Assembly: GCA_022647565.1 (NCBI GenBank)
Contig: JALCLA010000001.1
Location: forward strand, 1,351,117 to 1,415,116
Length of the DNA stretch: 64,000 nt
DNA from: Chiayiivirga sp.
GTDB taxonomy: Bacteria > Pseudomonadota > Gammaproteobacteria > Xanthomonadales > Xanthomonadaceae
Direction of reading: 5' to 3'
This document shows positions 47,301 to 55,818 of the stretch, piece by piece. A model generated the notes under the pieces. That model saw only the letters and a list, made by a program, of their open reading frames with translations, had not been told where the DNA came from and made no database searches. Made by a program: the position numbers and the translations under genes. How positions within the stretch are numbered: position 1 is the first letter of the stretch; each line of letters opens with the position of its first letter.

Positions 47301-49937
47301 GATAGACACACCACCGGCCGTGGGGCCGAGTGTGACTTGCACCTGGGCCGTGCCGTCGGGGGCCGTGGTGGTGGACACCGTGCTGCCCACGACCCCGCCC
47401 GGGGTCTGCAGACTGCCTCCCGAACCGATGGTCCAGGTGACGGGCACGCCGGCCTGGGGCGAACCATTGTTCCGCGCCAGGACCACCAGAGCCTGCGGCA
47501 GGCCTTCACCCACCGGCCCCGACTGGTTGTTGCCCGAGACCTGCTCCAGCGTGTTGCTGACCGCGTTGACGTTCACGGTGTAGGTGACCGTCGCCATCTG
47601 CGGCTGGTTGCTGAAGCCGGGCGGCGGATTCGGATCCAGGAACTGCGCCTGGAACGTGTAGGTACCCGCCGTGATCAGCGTGACGCTGGACTGGTAGTTG
47701 CCACCACCGGCATCCGAGGTCGCGCCGAGGCTGACCGACGCGGGGCCGCCTGTCTGAGAGAAGGTGATGGTGCTGGCCGCGCCCGACACGGGCAGGGTGC
47801 TGGCGCCCTGGCGCTGCAGCATCGCACTCAGGTTGAACGCTTGGCCCAGCGTGGCCGAGGTGGGCGTACCCGCGTCGCTGAGCTGGTACTGGAAGGTCTC
47901 GAAGCTGAAGGTCACCGACACCAAGGGATCGGAAATACGATGCGCGCTGACGACCGACAGGCCGGTGCCGGTGAAGCGCTTGTTCACGCCGCCGAAGCCG
48001 AACGCATTTGTCGACTCCGAGTACGGGCTGGAAACATCCAGGCTGTTGCCATCGACCAAGACGATGGGGCCGGACAGGACGGTGTAGACCACCGTATCCG
48101 TGGCCCCCACGCCGTCATCCAGCACCTGCACGCCGATGCCGCCCACGTTCGCGGGGTAGGTTGGAGATTCATCGGTGCCGGCCTTGACGATGGTGCGAAC
48201 CGGGATGCGCACCGCGACGATCGCCGTGGCACTGCTGCAATTGCTCGGCGCCGCCGATTCGCACACCTCATAGGTCACGGTGTAGGTGCCGCCGAGGCTG
48301 CCCGGTGGCACCACCAGGTTGCCTGCGCTGTTGATCGCGACGCCGGTGAGGCCGCCGTTGCTGGTGATGGTGGACGCGACCGCGGTGTCGGGCACGGTGC
48401 TGCCGTTGTAGGTGTCGTTGGCGTACACCGTGGCGGTGCTGCCACCGCTAGGCCCGTCGATTTGCGTGGCGCTGAAATCATCGTTGGTGGCAACGATGAT
48501 GTTCTGCACGGTGAGCGTGATCAGCTCGTTGAGCGGCGCCAAGCCCGCCGCCTTGCCGGCCATCCCCGTGGCGGTGGCACTGACGGTGTAGGTGCCCAAG
48601 GCGAAGGGCGCGGTGCCCGTCGCGGTGGCATTGCCTGAGGCATCGGTGGTCACGGAGCTGGGCAAGCCCGGTATCGGCGGGTCTGCGCTGAGGGTGATGA
48701 GCTGGCCGGCGGCCCCCGCCATGGTCGCGTTGTCGACCAGATTGAGGGTGAGGTTGACGGGCGCGCCCGGGGCAACCGCTCCCGCGCCCCCGCTGGGTTG
48801 CAGCACGGTGAAGGTGTAGGTGGGGCTGGCCTGCAGCATGATGTCAGCGAAGACGGCGGCAGCACTCTGCAATTCCGCGTGTACGGAAAGGGGGCCGGCG
48901 GTGGCCGGGGCATTGAAGCTGAAGCTCGCGAGGCCGTTGGCGTCGCTGGCCGCCGTGACCCCGGAGGCAACGGTGCCGCTCATGTTCGTGACCGTGTACG
49001 CCACCACCTCGCCAGAGGTGGGTGATCCACCCAGATCCCTGACTTCGACGTCCACGTCGACGTTGCTTCCGACGGCAATGGTGCTGCCGTTGGACGGACT
49101 GAGGATGCTCAGGGTGTTGGTGGCAACCTGGAAGGGGATGATCAGCGGCGGTGCTTGCGGGGTGCCGCCCTTGGGGCGCGCGCCTGCCTTGCACATCCCG
49201 AAACTCTCCTCGATTTGGGCAATCCAGCTGCCCGCCTCGTTGGTGTTGGGTGGGCCGAGCATCATGTTGGTGGCGTCGGACAGGATGAAGTTCACCTCCC
49301 CCGTCGCGTCTGTCGGGAGGCAGCCGGTGGTCTGGTAGATGTCCCCGCTCGGATCGGTGACGGTCATCTGGAGATAGATGCTGGGACCGGGCACGCCGTC
49401 GGCATAGCCGCGCACGTCGAACGACACGTCGGAAGGATCGGTTCCCGGGGCCAAGGTGCCGGGGACCGAGATCGGCAGCAGGGTCACGACGGGGCTGACG
49501 AAAACGAGCCCCTGGAACGGGCTGGTGGAGAGTGACAGACCTGGGCCCGTACCGTCCGGATCCCAGCTCACCGACAAACCGCAAAAGCCCGGCTGCAACG
49601 CCGTCAGCGTCGCGATCGTGGTGCCGCTGGCGTCGGGCACGCCGGGTTGAGTGGTCCAGGTCGCGGCGTCGCAGACGCTGTCGAAGCTCCAGGTCAGGGT
49701 GCCACCGCTGACGGGGACGCCGCTGATGGTCGTCGCAACGGCCACCGGCGTGCTCTCGCCCGTCCGCAGGTCGTAGTTGGACGGCGCGACGAAATTGACT
49801 TCCTGCGCGCTGGCGGCGCCGGCCAGCAGCAGGGTCGCCCAGATCACGACGCATCGCCACGAAGCCGTGCTTCGGCGGCCAGCGCGGCCCGTTTTCGCGC
49901 CATCTTCACGGCCGGCGCAATATTTGATCGTCGTCAT
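44400..49937 (-). CDS. Very large autotransporter adhesin with Ig-like (Big_1) repeats
   Basis: An 1845-aa protein starting MTTIKYCAGRE. A signal peptide lies near residues 30-45 (CVVIWATLLLAGAASAQ). The passenger has at least six Ig-like repeats of about 95-100 residues in the invasin/Big_1 style, with recurring patterns such as VSGNNQSGPVG, VSSGNNQRGPVG and AGGNQSGAPG followed by a GVPVTW-type strand. Helical linker residues about 1395-1480 lead to a C-terminal autotransporter barrel of about 300 residues ending VRIEF with terminal Phe. It should cross the outer membrane and expose the repeats for adhesion. GGGGAAAG precedes the ATG at 49935-49937. The divergent gene is the caspase-like protein. 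Confidence 0.88.
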   Translation of the reverse strand: MTTIKYCAGREDGAKTGRAGRRSTASWRCVVIWATLLLAGAASAQEVNFVAPSNYDLRTGESTPVAVATTISGVPVSGGTLTWSFDSVCDAATWTTQPGVPDASGTTIATLTALQPGFCGLSVSWDPDGTGPGLSLSTSPFQGLVFVSPVVTLLPISVPGTLAPGTDPSDVSFDVRGYADGVPGPSIYLQMTVTDPSGDIYQTTGCLPTDATGEVNFILSDATNMMLGPPNTNEAGSWIAQIEESFGMCKAGARPKGGTPQAPPLIIPFQVATNTLSILSPSNGSTIAVGSNVDVDVEVRDLGGSPTSGEVVAYTVTNMSGTVASGVTAASDANGLASFSFNAPATAGPLSVHAELQSAAAVFADIMLQASPTYTFTVLQPSGGAGAVAPGAPVNLTLNLVDNATMAGAAGQLITLSADPPIPGLPSSVTTDASGNATATGTAPFALGTYTVSATATGMAGKAAGLAPLNELITLTVQNIIVATNDDFSATQIDGPSGGSTATVYANDTYNGSTVPDTAVASTITSNGGLTGVAINSAGNLVVPPGSLGGTYTVTYEVCESAAPSNCSSATAIVAVRIPVRTIVKAGTDESPTYPANVGGIGVQVLDDGVGATDTVVYTVLSGPIVLVDGNSLDVSSPYSESTNAFGFGGVNKRFTGTGLSVVSAHRISDPLVSVTFSFETFQYQLSDAGTPTSATLGQAFNLSAMLQRQGASTLPVSGAASTITFSQTGGPASVSLGATSDAGGGNYQSSVTLITAGTYTFQAQFLDPNPPPGFSNQPQMATVTYTVNVNAVSNTLEQVSGNNQSGPVGEGLPQALVVLARNNGSPQAGVPVTWTIGSGGSLQTPGGVVGSTVSTTTAPDGTAQVQVTLGPTAGGVSITASRDDAPGVSTGFVATAQNRLVILGLEAPDADSGNGATGAPGSSLPVAVLATRDGEPEAGVQIAWSVQGAGARANPEVTTTAGDGIARTSIVLDRSAQGTIVVRATRVNGGGNAVTYTLTAAGAAVVDSLQAIAGGNQSGAPGSTLADLVVRYTRDGLPLAGQPVSWSVTSGDAILVGSGSGTTGSDGTTSIGARLGDRAGVSVVTATSGALTATFTLNATGTGSPVMLRVSSGNNQRGPVGTRTDAPLVLQTFEIAGGAEVPVSGSDIRWNIVSGPGTFEGGATTARTTTDAEGLTALRLAFGTTAGEVIVRGQLGDTTQVVEASATAFHPNLRIVSGDGQSAAAGASLPNPLVVGIGDPGANKTLTGTIVSWRVVSGAGQLGSASSNTDAQGQAQNTLRLGSASGATVVEARLSGGAAVQFTATAGVAAGATLSIVSGSPQTLATNEPSAPLVVSLVDSANSPISGARINWAGSNAEPRDATTTTGANGQTQTTAVLFDASGGSVTASVEGSNLRVVFALNGGVAETSGLNPDQVRNAELVDALCPALEARQSSGTPLNAGEADLLARCLEIEQSAGPRPEEVQEALTELVTQIATVLSDAALDTLRTQLGNHSVRFEQLRNARHGGIAQNMGIGLWTPDGLVSLSLLPTHLNQAEGPGEGGGEIGPDFDRWGFFATGTVGRGESRADSRSLDYDFDTSGLTAGVDYRFNDRIVGGVSLGYANHDTDLADDRGALDTSGWTISGYGTWYNERNWFVDGVLSYGSNSYDMTRRISYDITALDGGRTVVDQVAAASTDSSQLGGSLSVGRDFQKGAWNLSTYLRGDYSRISFDGYAERAIAGSAGEGLVLTVDPRDLTSLAATLGGKATYIMSRDWGILMPHVQLELQQEFKDDPQRLSTRFSFDPTQTTALFEGQDIDSSLYNLGLGLSALFPGGKSAYVYYERLMGSSQIKQDTLSLGVRIEF

Positions 49938-49956
49938 GGACTTTCCCCCGAAATCG

Positions 49957-49981
49957 CTATACTCGACCGCAGCGAGTATAG
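49957..49981. promoter_or_regulatory. Perfect 9-bp inverted repeat between divergent autotransporter and caspase genes
   Basis: CTATACTCG (49957-49965), a 7-bp spacer, then CGAGTATAG (49973-49981). Each arm reads TATACT, a possible -10 hexamer, on its own strand. It may be an operator or a pair of facing promoter elements. Spacing to either start is compatible, but no good -35 is evident. Confidence 0.5.
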
Positions 49982-50038
49982 ACCGATCAACTCGCGGCGA
50001 CGGTGAAGAAAGTGTGCAGCGCAGACGTCGGAGGACGC

Positions 50039-52462
50039 ATGAACAGGTCGAACGAGAATCGCGGTCGCTGGCCGCGCACAGGGGTCGGCGTGGTCGCCGC
50101 GTTGCTGGTGTTCGGCGCGGGGCTGCTTCCACCGCCCAGTCTGGCCAAGGCCGGCCCACGCAACCCGGAGGACTTGCTGATCGTGGACTGCCTGCTTCCG
50201 GGGCAGGTGCGCAAGCTCGGGCGCCAGGCCACCTTCATGAGCGCGCGGCGGCCGATCCGCACCACACAGGCCGATTGCGAGATCCGCGGCGGAGAATACG
50301 CCTCCTACGATCGGGCCAACTACCAGACCGCGCTCAAGGTCTGGATGGATCAGGCCATGGCCGGCAGCGCCGAGGCGCAGAACTACGTGGGCGAGATCTA
50401 TTCCAAGGGCCTGGGTACGCCACCCGACTACGACATGGCGGCGCTGTGGTTCAAGAAGTCGGCCGAACAGGGCTTCAAGCGCGCCAAGATCAATCTCGGA
50501 TACCTCTACGAGCAAGGCCTCGGCGTCACCAAGGATCTAGCCCAGGCGCTCAACCTGTATCGCGACGCCTCCGGCATCACCGGCGATGACATCGTCTTCA
50601 CCTCGACGGTGCAGGTGCAGATGGAAGCCAAGGAGGCCGAGATTTCCGGTCTGCGGCAAACGGTGGAACAGCAGCAGCAGGAGTCGGCTGCGTTGCGCGA
50701 TCAGGTCAAGCGCCTCAAGGGCCAGCTCGACAACCGTCGCGCTGCGTTGCAGCAGTCCGAGCGCGAGTTGCAATCCACCCGAGCCAAGCTGGAAGAGGCT
50801 CGCGCGGCCACTGGGGTCGATGTGGCCGGCCTGGACAAGCTGCGCCGCGACCTGACCGCGCGCTCCAGCGCACTGGATGCACAGGCGGCGCGACTGCGCG
50901 AGCAGCAGGACGAAACCGCGCAGCAGGCGGCTGAGGCCGAACGCAAGCTCGCCGACCTCAAGGTGCGCGAACAGGCGCTGGCGACGCAACCCAATCCGGC
51001 CGCCGACGCCCAGCAGGTGCTGGCGCAGATCCGTTCGCAGGCGGGCGAGCTCACGCAGTCGTTGAGCGAGGCGCAGGCGCGCGCGGGCGATGTGCAGAAG
51101 CAACTCGCCGCGAACCAGTCGCTGCTCGATCAGGAGCGTGCCACCTACCAGGCCGAGATTGCCAAGCTCGAAGCGGCAGCGGCCAATCGCAAGCAGGAAG
51201 ACTGGCAACTGATGAAGTTGCTCGAGAACCAGCTGGCGGCGAAGGAGTCGGAGGTCCGCCAGCAACAGGGCCAGATCGCTTCGCTCGAGACCAAGGTCGG
51301 GGCCGGTTCCATCACGGCCTCGGGCGGTGCTCTGGCGGCCGCGATTCCGATGCTGGAGCTGATCGATCCGCCGCTCACCGCGACGCGCGGACGGCCCTCG
51401 GCCGTGCTGCGGCATGCCGCGGGCAAGCAGGATCTGGTCGGCCGCGTGTCGGCACCGCAAGGCGTGAAGTCGGTACGGGTGAACGGTACCGAAGCCGCGC
51501 TCGCGGCCGACGGGGTATTTCGCACCAGCGTCGATGTCGCGGCGGGCGGCACCTTGGTCAGTGTTGCCGCGGTGGACTCGCGCGGGGTCGAGGCCAAGCT
51601 CGATTTCATGATGATCCCGCAGGCCGATGGCAGCGCAGCCGCGCCGATGCCGGCCGCGGCACCCAGCGGTGCCTTGCCCTCGAACGTCAAGCTCGGGCGC
51701 TACCACGCCATCGTGATCGGCAACAACAGCTACAGCCCGGCGAGCGGCTACGCCAGCCTGCAGAGCGCCGTGAATGACGCCACCGCCGTCGCGCAGCTGC
51801 TTCGCAGCAAGTACAACTACCAGACCAAGCTGCTGCTCAATGCCACGCGCTTCGACATCCTGGCCGCGATGAACGAGATGCGGGAAAGCCTCACCGCCGA
51901 GGACAACCTGCTGATCTATTACGCCGGACACGGCGAGATCGGTGCCGACGGCAAGCAGGGCTTCTGGATTCCCGTGGATGCGCAGGCGGGCGTGAGCAGC
52001 ACCTGGATCTCCAACGGTGCGGTCAGCGAAATCCTCGACACGATGCAGGCCAAGCACGTGCTGGTGGTGGCCGACTCGTGCTACTCCGGCGCGATGACGC
52101 GCTCGGCCGTGGCCACCTTCGATTCGGGCGTGATGCCGGCCGACAAGTGGAGCGAATGGGTCCAGACCATGTCCGCCGGGCGTTCGCGCACGGCGCTGAC
52201 CTCGGGTGGGGTGCAGCCGGTGCCGGACGTGGGCAGCGGCAAGCACTCCTACTTCGCGCGTGCCTTCCTCAACGTGCTGGAAGACAACAATCGCCTGCTC
52301 GAGGCGCAGCGCCTGTTCCGCGAAGTGAGTGGCTCGCTGGCTCTGGCGGCGGTCAATGCGCCGGTGTCGCAGATCCCGGAGTATTCGCCGATCCGTTTCG
52401 CGGGCCACGAAGCCGGAGAGTTTTTCTTCCTGCCCCAAGGCGGCAAGGCGGTCGGGCCCTGA
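50039..52462 (+). CDS. Secreted caspase-family protein (peptidase C14) with Sel1 repeats and coiled coil
   Basis: An 807-aa protein. A signal peptide or anchor (GVGVVAALLVFGAGLLPPPSLA) is followed by two to three Sel1-type repeats (about 100-185: AEAQNYVGEIYSKGLGTPPDYDMAALWFKKSAEQG). A long Gln/Glu-rich coiled coil (about 200-425) and an Ig-like strand region (about 430-545) come next. The caspase domain (about 555-800) has YYAGHGEIG with the catalytic His near 631 and VADSCYSG with Cys near 680. Bacterial relatives (orthocaspases) cut after basic residues in some cases; this one's target is unknown. GGAGG lies 5 nt before the ATG. Confidence 0.88.
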   Translation: MNRSNENRGRWPRTGVGVVAALLVFGAGLLPPPSLAKAGPRNPEDLLIVDCLLPGQVRKLGRQATFMSARRPIRTTQADCEIRGGEYASYDRANYQTALKVWMDQAMAGSAEAQNYVGEIYSKGLGTPPDYDMAALWFKKSAEQGFKRAKINLGYLYEQGLGVTKDLAQALNLYRDASGITGDDIVFTSTVQVQMEAKEAEISGLRQTVEQQQQESAALRDQVKRLKGQLDNRRAALQQSERELQSTRAKLEEARAATGVDVAGLDKLRRDLTARSSALDAQAARLREQQDETAQQAAEAERKLADLKVREQALATQPNPAADAQQVLAQIRSQAGELTQSLSEAQARAGDVQKQLAANQSLLDQERATYQAEIAKLEAAAANRKQEDWQLMKLLENQLAAKESEVRQQQGQIASLETKVGAGSITASGGALAAAIPMLELIDPPLTATRGRPSAVLRHAAGKQDLVGRVSAPQGVKSVRVNGTEAALAADGVFRTSVDVAAGGTLVSVAAVDSRGVEAKLDFMMIPQADGSAAAPMPAAAPSGALPSNVKLGRYHAIVIGNNSYSPASGYASLQSAVNDATAVAQLLRSKYNYQTKLLLNATRFDILAAMNEMRESLTAEDNLLIYYAGHGEIGADGKQGFWIPVDAQAGVSSTWISNGAVSEILDTMQAKHVLVVADSCYSGAMTRSAVATFDSGVMPADKWSEWVQTMSAGRSRTALTSGGVQPVPDVGSGKHSYFARAFLNVLEDNNRLLEAQRLFREVSGSLALAAVNAPVSQIPEYSPIRFAGHEAGEFFFLPQGGKAVGP

Positions 52463-52480
52463 GGCAGCAGCGCACGGCGC

Positions 52481-52509
52481 TTGATCGAGGCGGGCGGGCT
52501 GCGTAGAAT
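52481..52509 (+). promoter_or_regulatory. Sigma-70 promoter of tRNA-Ser(CGA)
   Basis: TTGATC, exactly 17 bp, TAGAAT (52504-52509), about 35 bp before the mature tRNA. Confidence 0.6.
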
Positions 52510-52544
52510 GCGCGCCCTTCCCGCCGCGGCGGGAACATCGACCC

Positions 52545-52634
<90 letters not shown>

Positions 52635-52641
52635 TAATGCA

Positions 52642-52672
52642 CGAGCGCCCCGCAAGGGGCGTTCTTGCTTTC
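52642..52672 (+). terminator. Rho-independent terminator after tRNA-Ser
   Basis: A CGCCCC-GCAA-GGGGCG stem-loop is followed by TTCTTGCTTT. Confidence 0.75.
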
Positions 52673-52815
52673 CGAGGAATGGAAATGCGGTGGACGCCGC
52701 CGCTGGTTCGACGGCTTCGTGCGGAACGAAGCCGGATCGCGCGCAGTGCGCCTCGGCATCGCACCCGGCGTGCGCGCTTGCGGTATCGTCTCGAAAACCC
52801 TACCCGGATTCAGCC

Positions 52816-53223
52816 ATGTCCGAAATTCTCGTCCCTGTCTCCTTTGGCGAACTGCTGGACAAGATCGCGATCCTGGTGATCAAGTCCGAGCGCATGTCCG
52901 ACCCGGCCAAGCTCGCCAACGTGCGCAACGAACTCGGCGCGCTGGAGCGCACGTTTGCGGCACATCCGGCGGCGGCGCAAGACATTGCCGCGTTGCGCGC
53001 AGCGCTCAAGCAGGTGAACGAGCGCCTGTGGGTGATCGAGGACGACATCCGGCTCAAGGAGAAGGCGCAGGCCTTCGACGCGGAGTTCGTGCGCCTGGCG
53101 CGTGCGGTCTATTTCGAGAACGACGAACGCGCGCGGATCAAGCGCGAGATCAACCTGGCGCTGGGATCGGCCTATGTCGAAGAGAAGTCCTACCAGGACT
53201 ATCGCGCCGGCAGCACGCCCTGA
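52816..53223 (+). CDS. DUF6165 family protein
   Basis: A 135-aa, mostly helical, cytoplasmic protein. MSEILVPVSFGELLDKIAILVIKSERM and DPAKLANVRNELGALE are the conserved start; the rest is charged helix ending YVEEKSYQDYR. The family has no assigned role. Its place beside a heptosyltransferase and Kdo kinase suggests a link to lipopolysaccharide. It ends 25 bp inside the convergent heptosyltransferase gene. Confidence 0.85.
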   Translation: MSEILVPVSFGELLDKIAILVIKSERMSDPAKLANVRNELGALERTFAAHPAAAQDIAALRAALKQVNERLWVIEDDIRLKEKAQAFDAEFVRLARAVYFENDERARIKREINLALGSAYVEEKSYQDYRAGSTP

Positions 53224-54275
53224 GTCCCGCCCAGGTGCGCAACCAGCCGTTCGAAGCAGGCGATCACTTCGTCCGTTTCGATCAGGTCCATCACGCCCGG
53301 GAACTCCACCCGCTTGCCCCAGCGCAGTTCGCTCGCAGGCTTGCGCAGGAACTTCCGTGCCGCGGCATCGTAGTGATTCACTGACCAGCGCCGATCCGAG
53401 TACGGGCCGGAACGCTCGGCGTCGGTGCAGGCAAACAGGCCAAGCACTTTCGTGCCGAGTGCATTGGCGATGTGCACCGGCCCCGAATCGGGGCTGAGCA
53501 CGGCCGTGGCACGTTGCAGCAGGGCCATCAGCTGCTTCAGGGTGTCCTTGCCGACCAGATCGATGGCCGGTTCCCGCATCGCCGCCAGGATGGCGTCGGC
53601 GGTGCGCCGCTCCAGCTCGCTACGCCCGCCGCAGATCGCAATGCGCCAGCCATGGCGTTGCGCGGCATGGTCGGCCACCACGGCGTAGCGTTGCGGCGAC
53701 CAGTTGCGCAGTTCGTGGCTGGAACAGGGCGACACGATCAAGGTCGGTTGCTCGCCCGGAAGTTGTTGCGCGGCCCAGGCCTGTGCCGCCTCCGGCACCG
53801 GCAGTCGCCATTCGACCAGATCCTGCGCCAGGCCCAGCGGCTCGGCGAAGCGCCCGAGCACGTCCAGCACGTGCTGTCCTCCGGTGCGAACGCGGCGGTT
53901 GATGCACCAGCCGTGGCCTTCCTTGCTGCGTGCGCGGTCGTAGCCGATGCGCAGGTCGGCGGGAATCCCGAGCGACAGCAGATTGGCCCGCGCCGCAAGC
54001 TGCATCTGCAGCAGGGCATCGAAGCGCTTGCCGCGCAGCTGGCGCCATAGCGTACGCATCCCGGCGAGACCGGTCTTCTTGTCGTAGACCAGGAACTCGA
54101 CGCCCTCCAGACCGTCGAGCAACATCCGTTCGCCCTTGCCGATGACCCAGGTCAGGCGTGTGCGTGGCCAGGCGCGCTGGATGGTGCGCACCAGGGGTAC
54201 CACGTGGGTGGCATCGCCGAGCGCGGACAGGCGCAGCAGGCAGAGGCGTTCCGGCGGAGTGGACGTGGTGGTCAC
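53199..54275 (-). CDS. Lipopolysaccharide heptosyltransferase (GT9 family)
   Basis: A 358-aa protein. LCLLRLSALGDATHVVPLVRTIQRAWPRTRLTWV is the N-terminal Rossmann start of WaaC/WaaF-type enzymes. LIVSPCSSHELRNWSPQRYAVVADH, ICGGRSELER, and VLSPDSGPVHIANALGTKVLGLFACTD are the donor-binding signatures. It adds a heptose to the Kdo-lipid A core. The start is a GTG at 54273-54275. WaaC and WaaF cannot be separated with certainty. KdkA is divergent. Confidence 0.88.
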   Translation of the reverse strand: MTTTSTPPERLCLLRLSALGDATHVVPLVRTIQRAWPRTRLTWVIGKGERMLLDGLEGVEFLVYDKKTGLAGMRTLWRQLRGKRFDALLQMQLAARANLLSLGIPADLRIGYDRARSKEGHGWCINRRVRTGGQHVLDVLGRFAEPLGLAQDLVEWRLPVPEAAQAWAAQQLPGEQPTLIVSPCSSHELRNWSPQRYAVVADHAAQRHGWRIAICGGRSELERRTADAILAAMREPAIDLVGKDTLKQLMALLQRATAVLSPDSGPVHIANALGTKVLGLFACTDAERSGPYSDRRWSVNHYDAAARKFLRKPASELRWGKRVEFPGVMDLIETDEVIACFERLVAHLGGTQGVLPAR

Positions 54276-54334
54276 TGCTAGACTCGTGCGATGTGGTGGG
54301 CTTGCGGACAGCGCGGATGAACGAGGAGGCGACG

Positions 54335-55069
54335 ATGGCAGCCGACATCGCGCGCGCGCTGACCGCGCATGGCGCGATTCTGTTCGACCGCGCGCAGGTT
54401 CCACAAGCCGATGCCGCCTGGTTGCAACCGGCGTACTGGACCGATGCACACGAGGAATCGGCTCGCGGTGGCCGCGGCGCAGTCTGGTTCGTGCGTGGTG
54501 GCTTCGGCGCCGGCGTGCTGCGCCACTACCGGCGCGGCGGACTGGTTGCAAGAGTCAATGGTGACCGTTACCTGTGGTCGGCCGAGGACGCCACCCGCAG
54601 TTTTCGCGAATTCCGCTTGCTGGCCGAGTTGCGCACGCGCGGCTTGCCGGTGCCGGTGCCGCTGCTGGCGGGGTATGTCCGTTCCGGCTTCCTCTATCGT
54701 GCCGATCTGCTCACCGCGCTGATTCCGCAGGCGCGCACCCTGGCGCAAAGGCTTGGTGAAGAATTCCCGTCGACCGAAGTGTGGCGTGGGATAGGCACCA
54801 CACTGGCCCGGTTCCATGCGCATGGTGCCTGCCATGCCGATCTGAACGCGCACAACGTGATGCTGGGCGAGCGCGACGACGTCTGGGTGATCGATTTCGA
54901 TCGCGGTCGGTTGCGCCCACCGTCGCGAGATTGGCAGCAAGGCAATCTTGCGCGGCTGCAACGTTCGCTGCGCAAGCTGGGCGCCGAGCGCAACACGGGT
55001 TGGAGCGCGGCGTGGGCCGCGCTGGACGAGGCCTACCGCGCCCGCCTCGACGCAGCGGCACACCCATGA
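54335..55069 (+). CDS. kdkA: 3-deoxy-D-manno-octulosonic acid kinase
   Basis: A 244-aa kinase-fold protein. WFVRGGFGAGVLRHYRRGGLVAR is the N-lobe, SFREFRLLAELRTRGLPVPVPL follows, and HAHGACHADLNAHNVML with VIDFDRGRLRPP gives the catalytic loop and metal Asp. KdkA phosphorylates Kdo on the lipid A core. AGGAGG lies 6 nt before the ATG at 54335, preferred over an ATG six codons earlier. The stop overlaps the MBL-fold gene (ATGA). Confidence 0.9.
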   Translation: MAADIARALTAHGAILFDRAQVPQADAAWLQPAYWTDAHEESARGGRGAVWFVRGGFGAGVLRHYRRGGLVARVNGDRYLWSAEDATRSFREFRLLAELRTRGLPVPVPLLAGYVRSGFLYRADLLTALIPQARTLAQRLGEEFPSTEVWRGIGTTLARFHAHGACHADLNAHNVMLGERDDVWVIDFDRGRLRPPSRDWQQGNLARLQRSLRKLGAERNTGWSAAWAALDEAYRARLDAAAHP

Positions 55070-55818
55070 GCTGGGCCTTGCGCTTTCTCGGTGTCGGCAA
55101 CGCGCAGGCGGTGGAACTGGGTTCCGCCAGCGCCGTGCTCGAGCGCGACGGTGAACCCTGGTTGATGATCGATTGCGGCGGCGAAGCCCTGACCGCCTAT
55201 CTGGCGCACTACGGCGGCTGGCCGGAAGCGATCTTCCTCACCCATACCCACCTCGACCATGTCGGCGGAATGGAGCGGCTGTTCTTCGGCACCTGGTTCG
55301 ATCCGCAGCGTCGTGGCCGCACCACGCTCTACGTACCCGCACTGCTGGTGCCCTGGCTGCAGATGCGCATCGCGGACTATCCGGGCGTGCTGGCCGAGGG
55401 CGGCGTGAATTACTGGGACGCATTCCGGCTGGTGCCGCATACGCGGGGTTTCTGGCACCGCGACTACTGGTTCGACTGTTTCCCGGTGCGCCACCACCAG
55501 CCCGACACGGCCTTCGGCCTCGGCTTGCGCGGCAGTTTCGTCTACAGCGGCGATACCCGGCCGATTCCAGAAATGCTGGCGAGATACGCGGCCCAGGGTG
55601 AGATCGTGGCGCACGACTGCGCCCTTTCCGGCAATCCCTCGCACAGCGGCATCGACGACCTGGAGCGCGAGTATCCGCCTGAACTGCTGTCGCGATTGCG
55701 GCTGTATCACTACGGCTCGCGTGGCGACGGCGAGGCCCTGCTGGCGCGCGGTCATGCCATCGTGCGTCCCGGCGAGCGGGTCGAGCTGCCCTTGCCTCAC
55801 GCGAGCGAGGCGCGCTGA
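55066..55818 (+). CDS. MBL-fold metallohydrolase
   Basis: A 250-aa protein. LTHTHLDHVGGMERLF carries the HxHxDH metal site, VYSGDTRPIPE the bridging Asp, and EIVAHDCALSGNPSHSGIDDL a further His/Asp set. The overall pattern resembles the RNase Z/phosphodiesterase side of the family, but the function is unassigned. It overlaps kdkA (ATGA) upstream and moaA (TGATG) downstream, so it is made with both. Confidence 0.85.
   Translation: MSWALRFLGVGNAQAVELGSASAVLERDGEPWLMIDCGGEALTAYLAHYGGWPEAIFLTHTHLDHVGGMERLFFGTWFDPQRRGRTTLYVPALLVPWLQMRIADYPGVLAEGGVNYWDAFRLVPHTRGFWHRDYWFDCFPVRHHQPDTAFGLGLRGSFVYSGDTRPIPEMLARYAAQGEIVAHDCALSGNPSHSGIDDLEREYPPELLSRLRLYHYGSRGDGEALLARGHAIVRPGERVELPLPHASEAR

Noticed and set aside
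44550..48638. A 1362-codon open frame antisense to the autotransporter gene
   Set aside because: It is Arg/Ala/Gly-rich with no domain, and is the mirror of codon bias in a GC-rich repeat gene. The sense protein has a signal peptide and a barrel.
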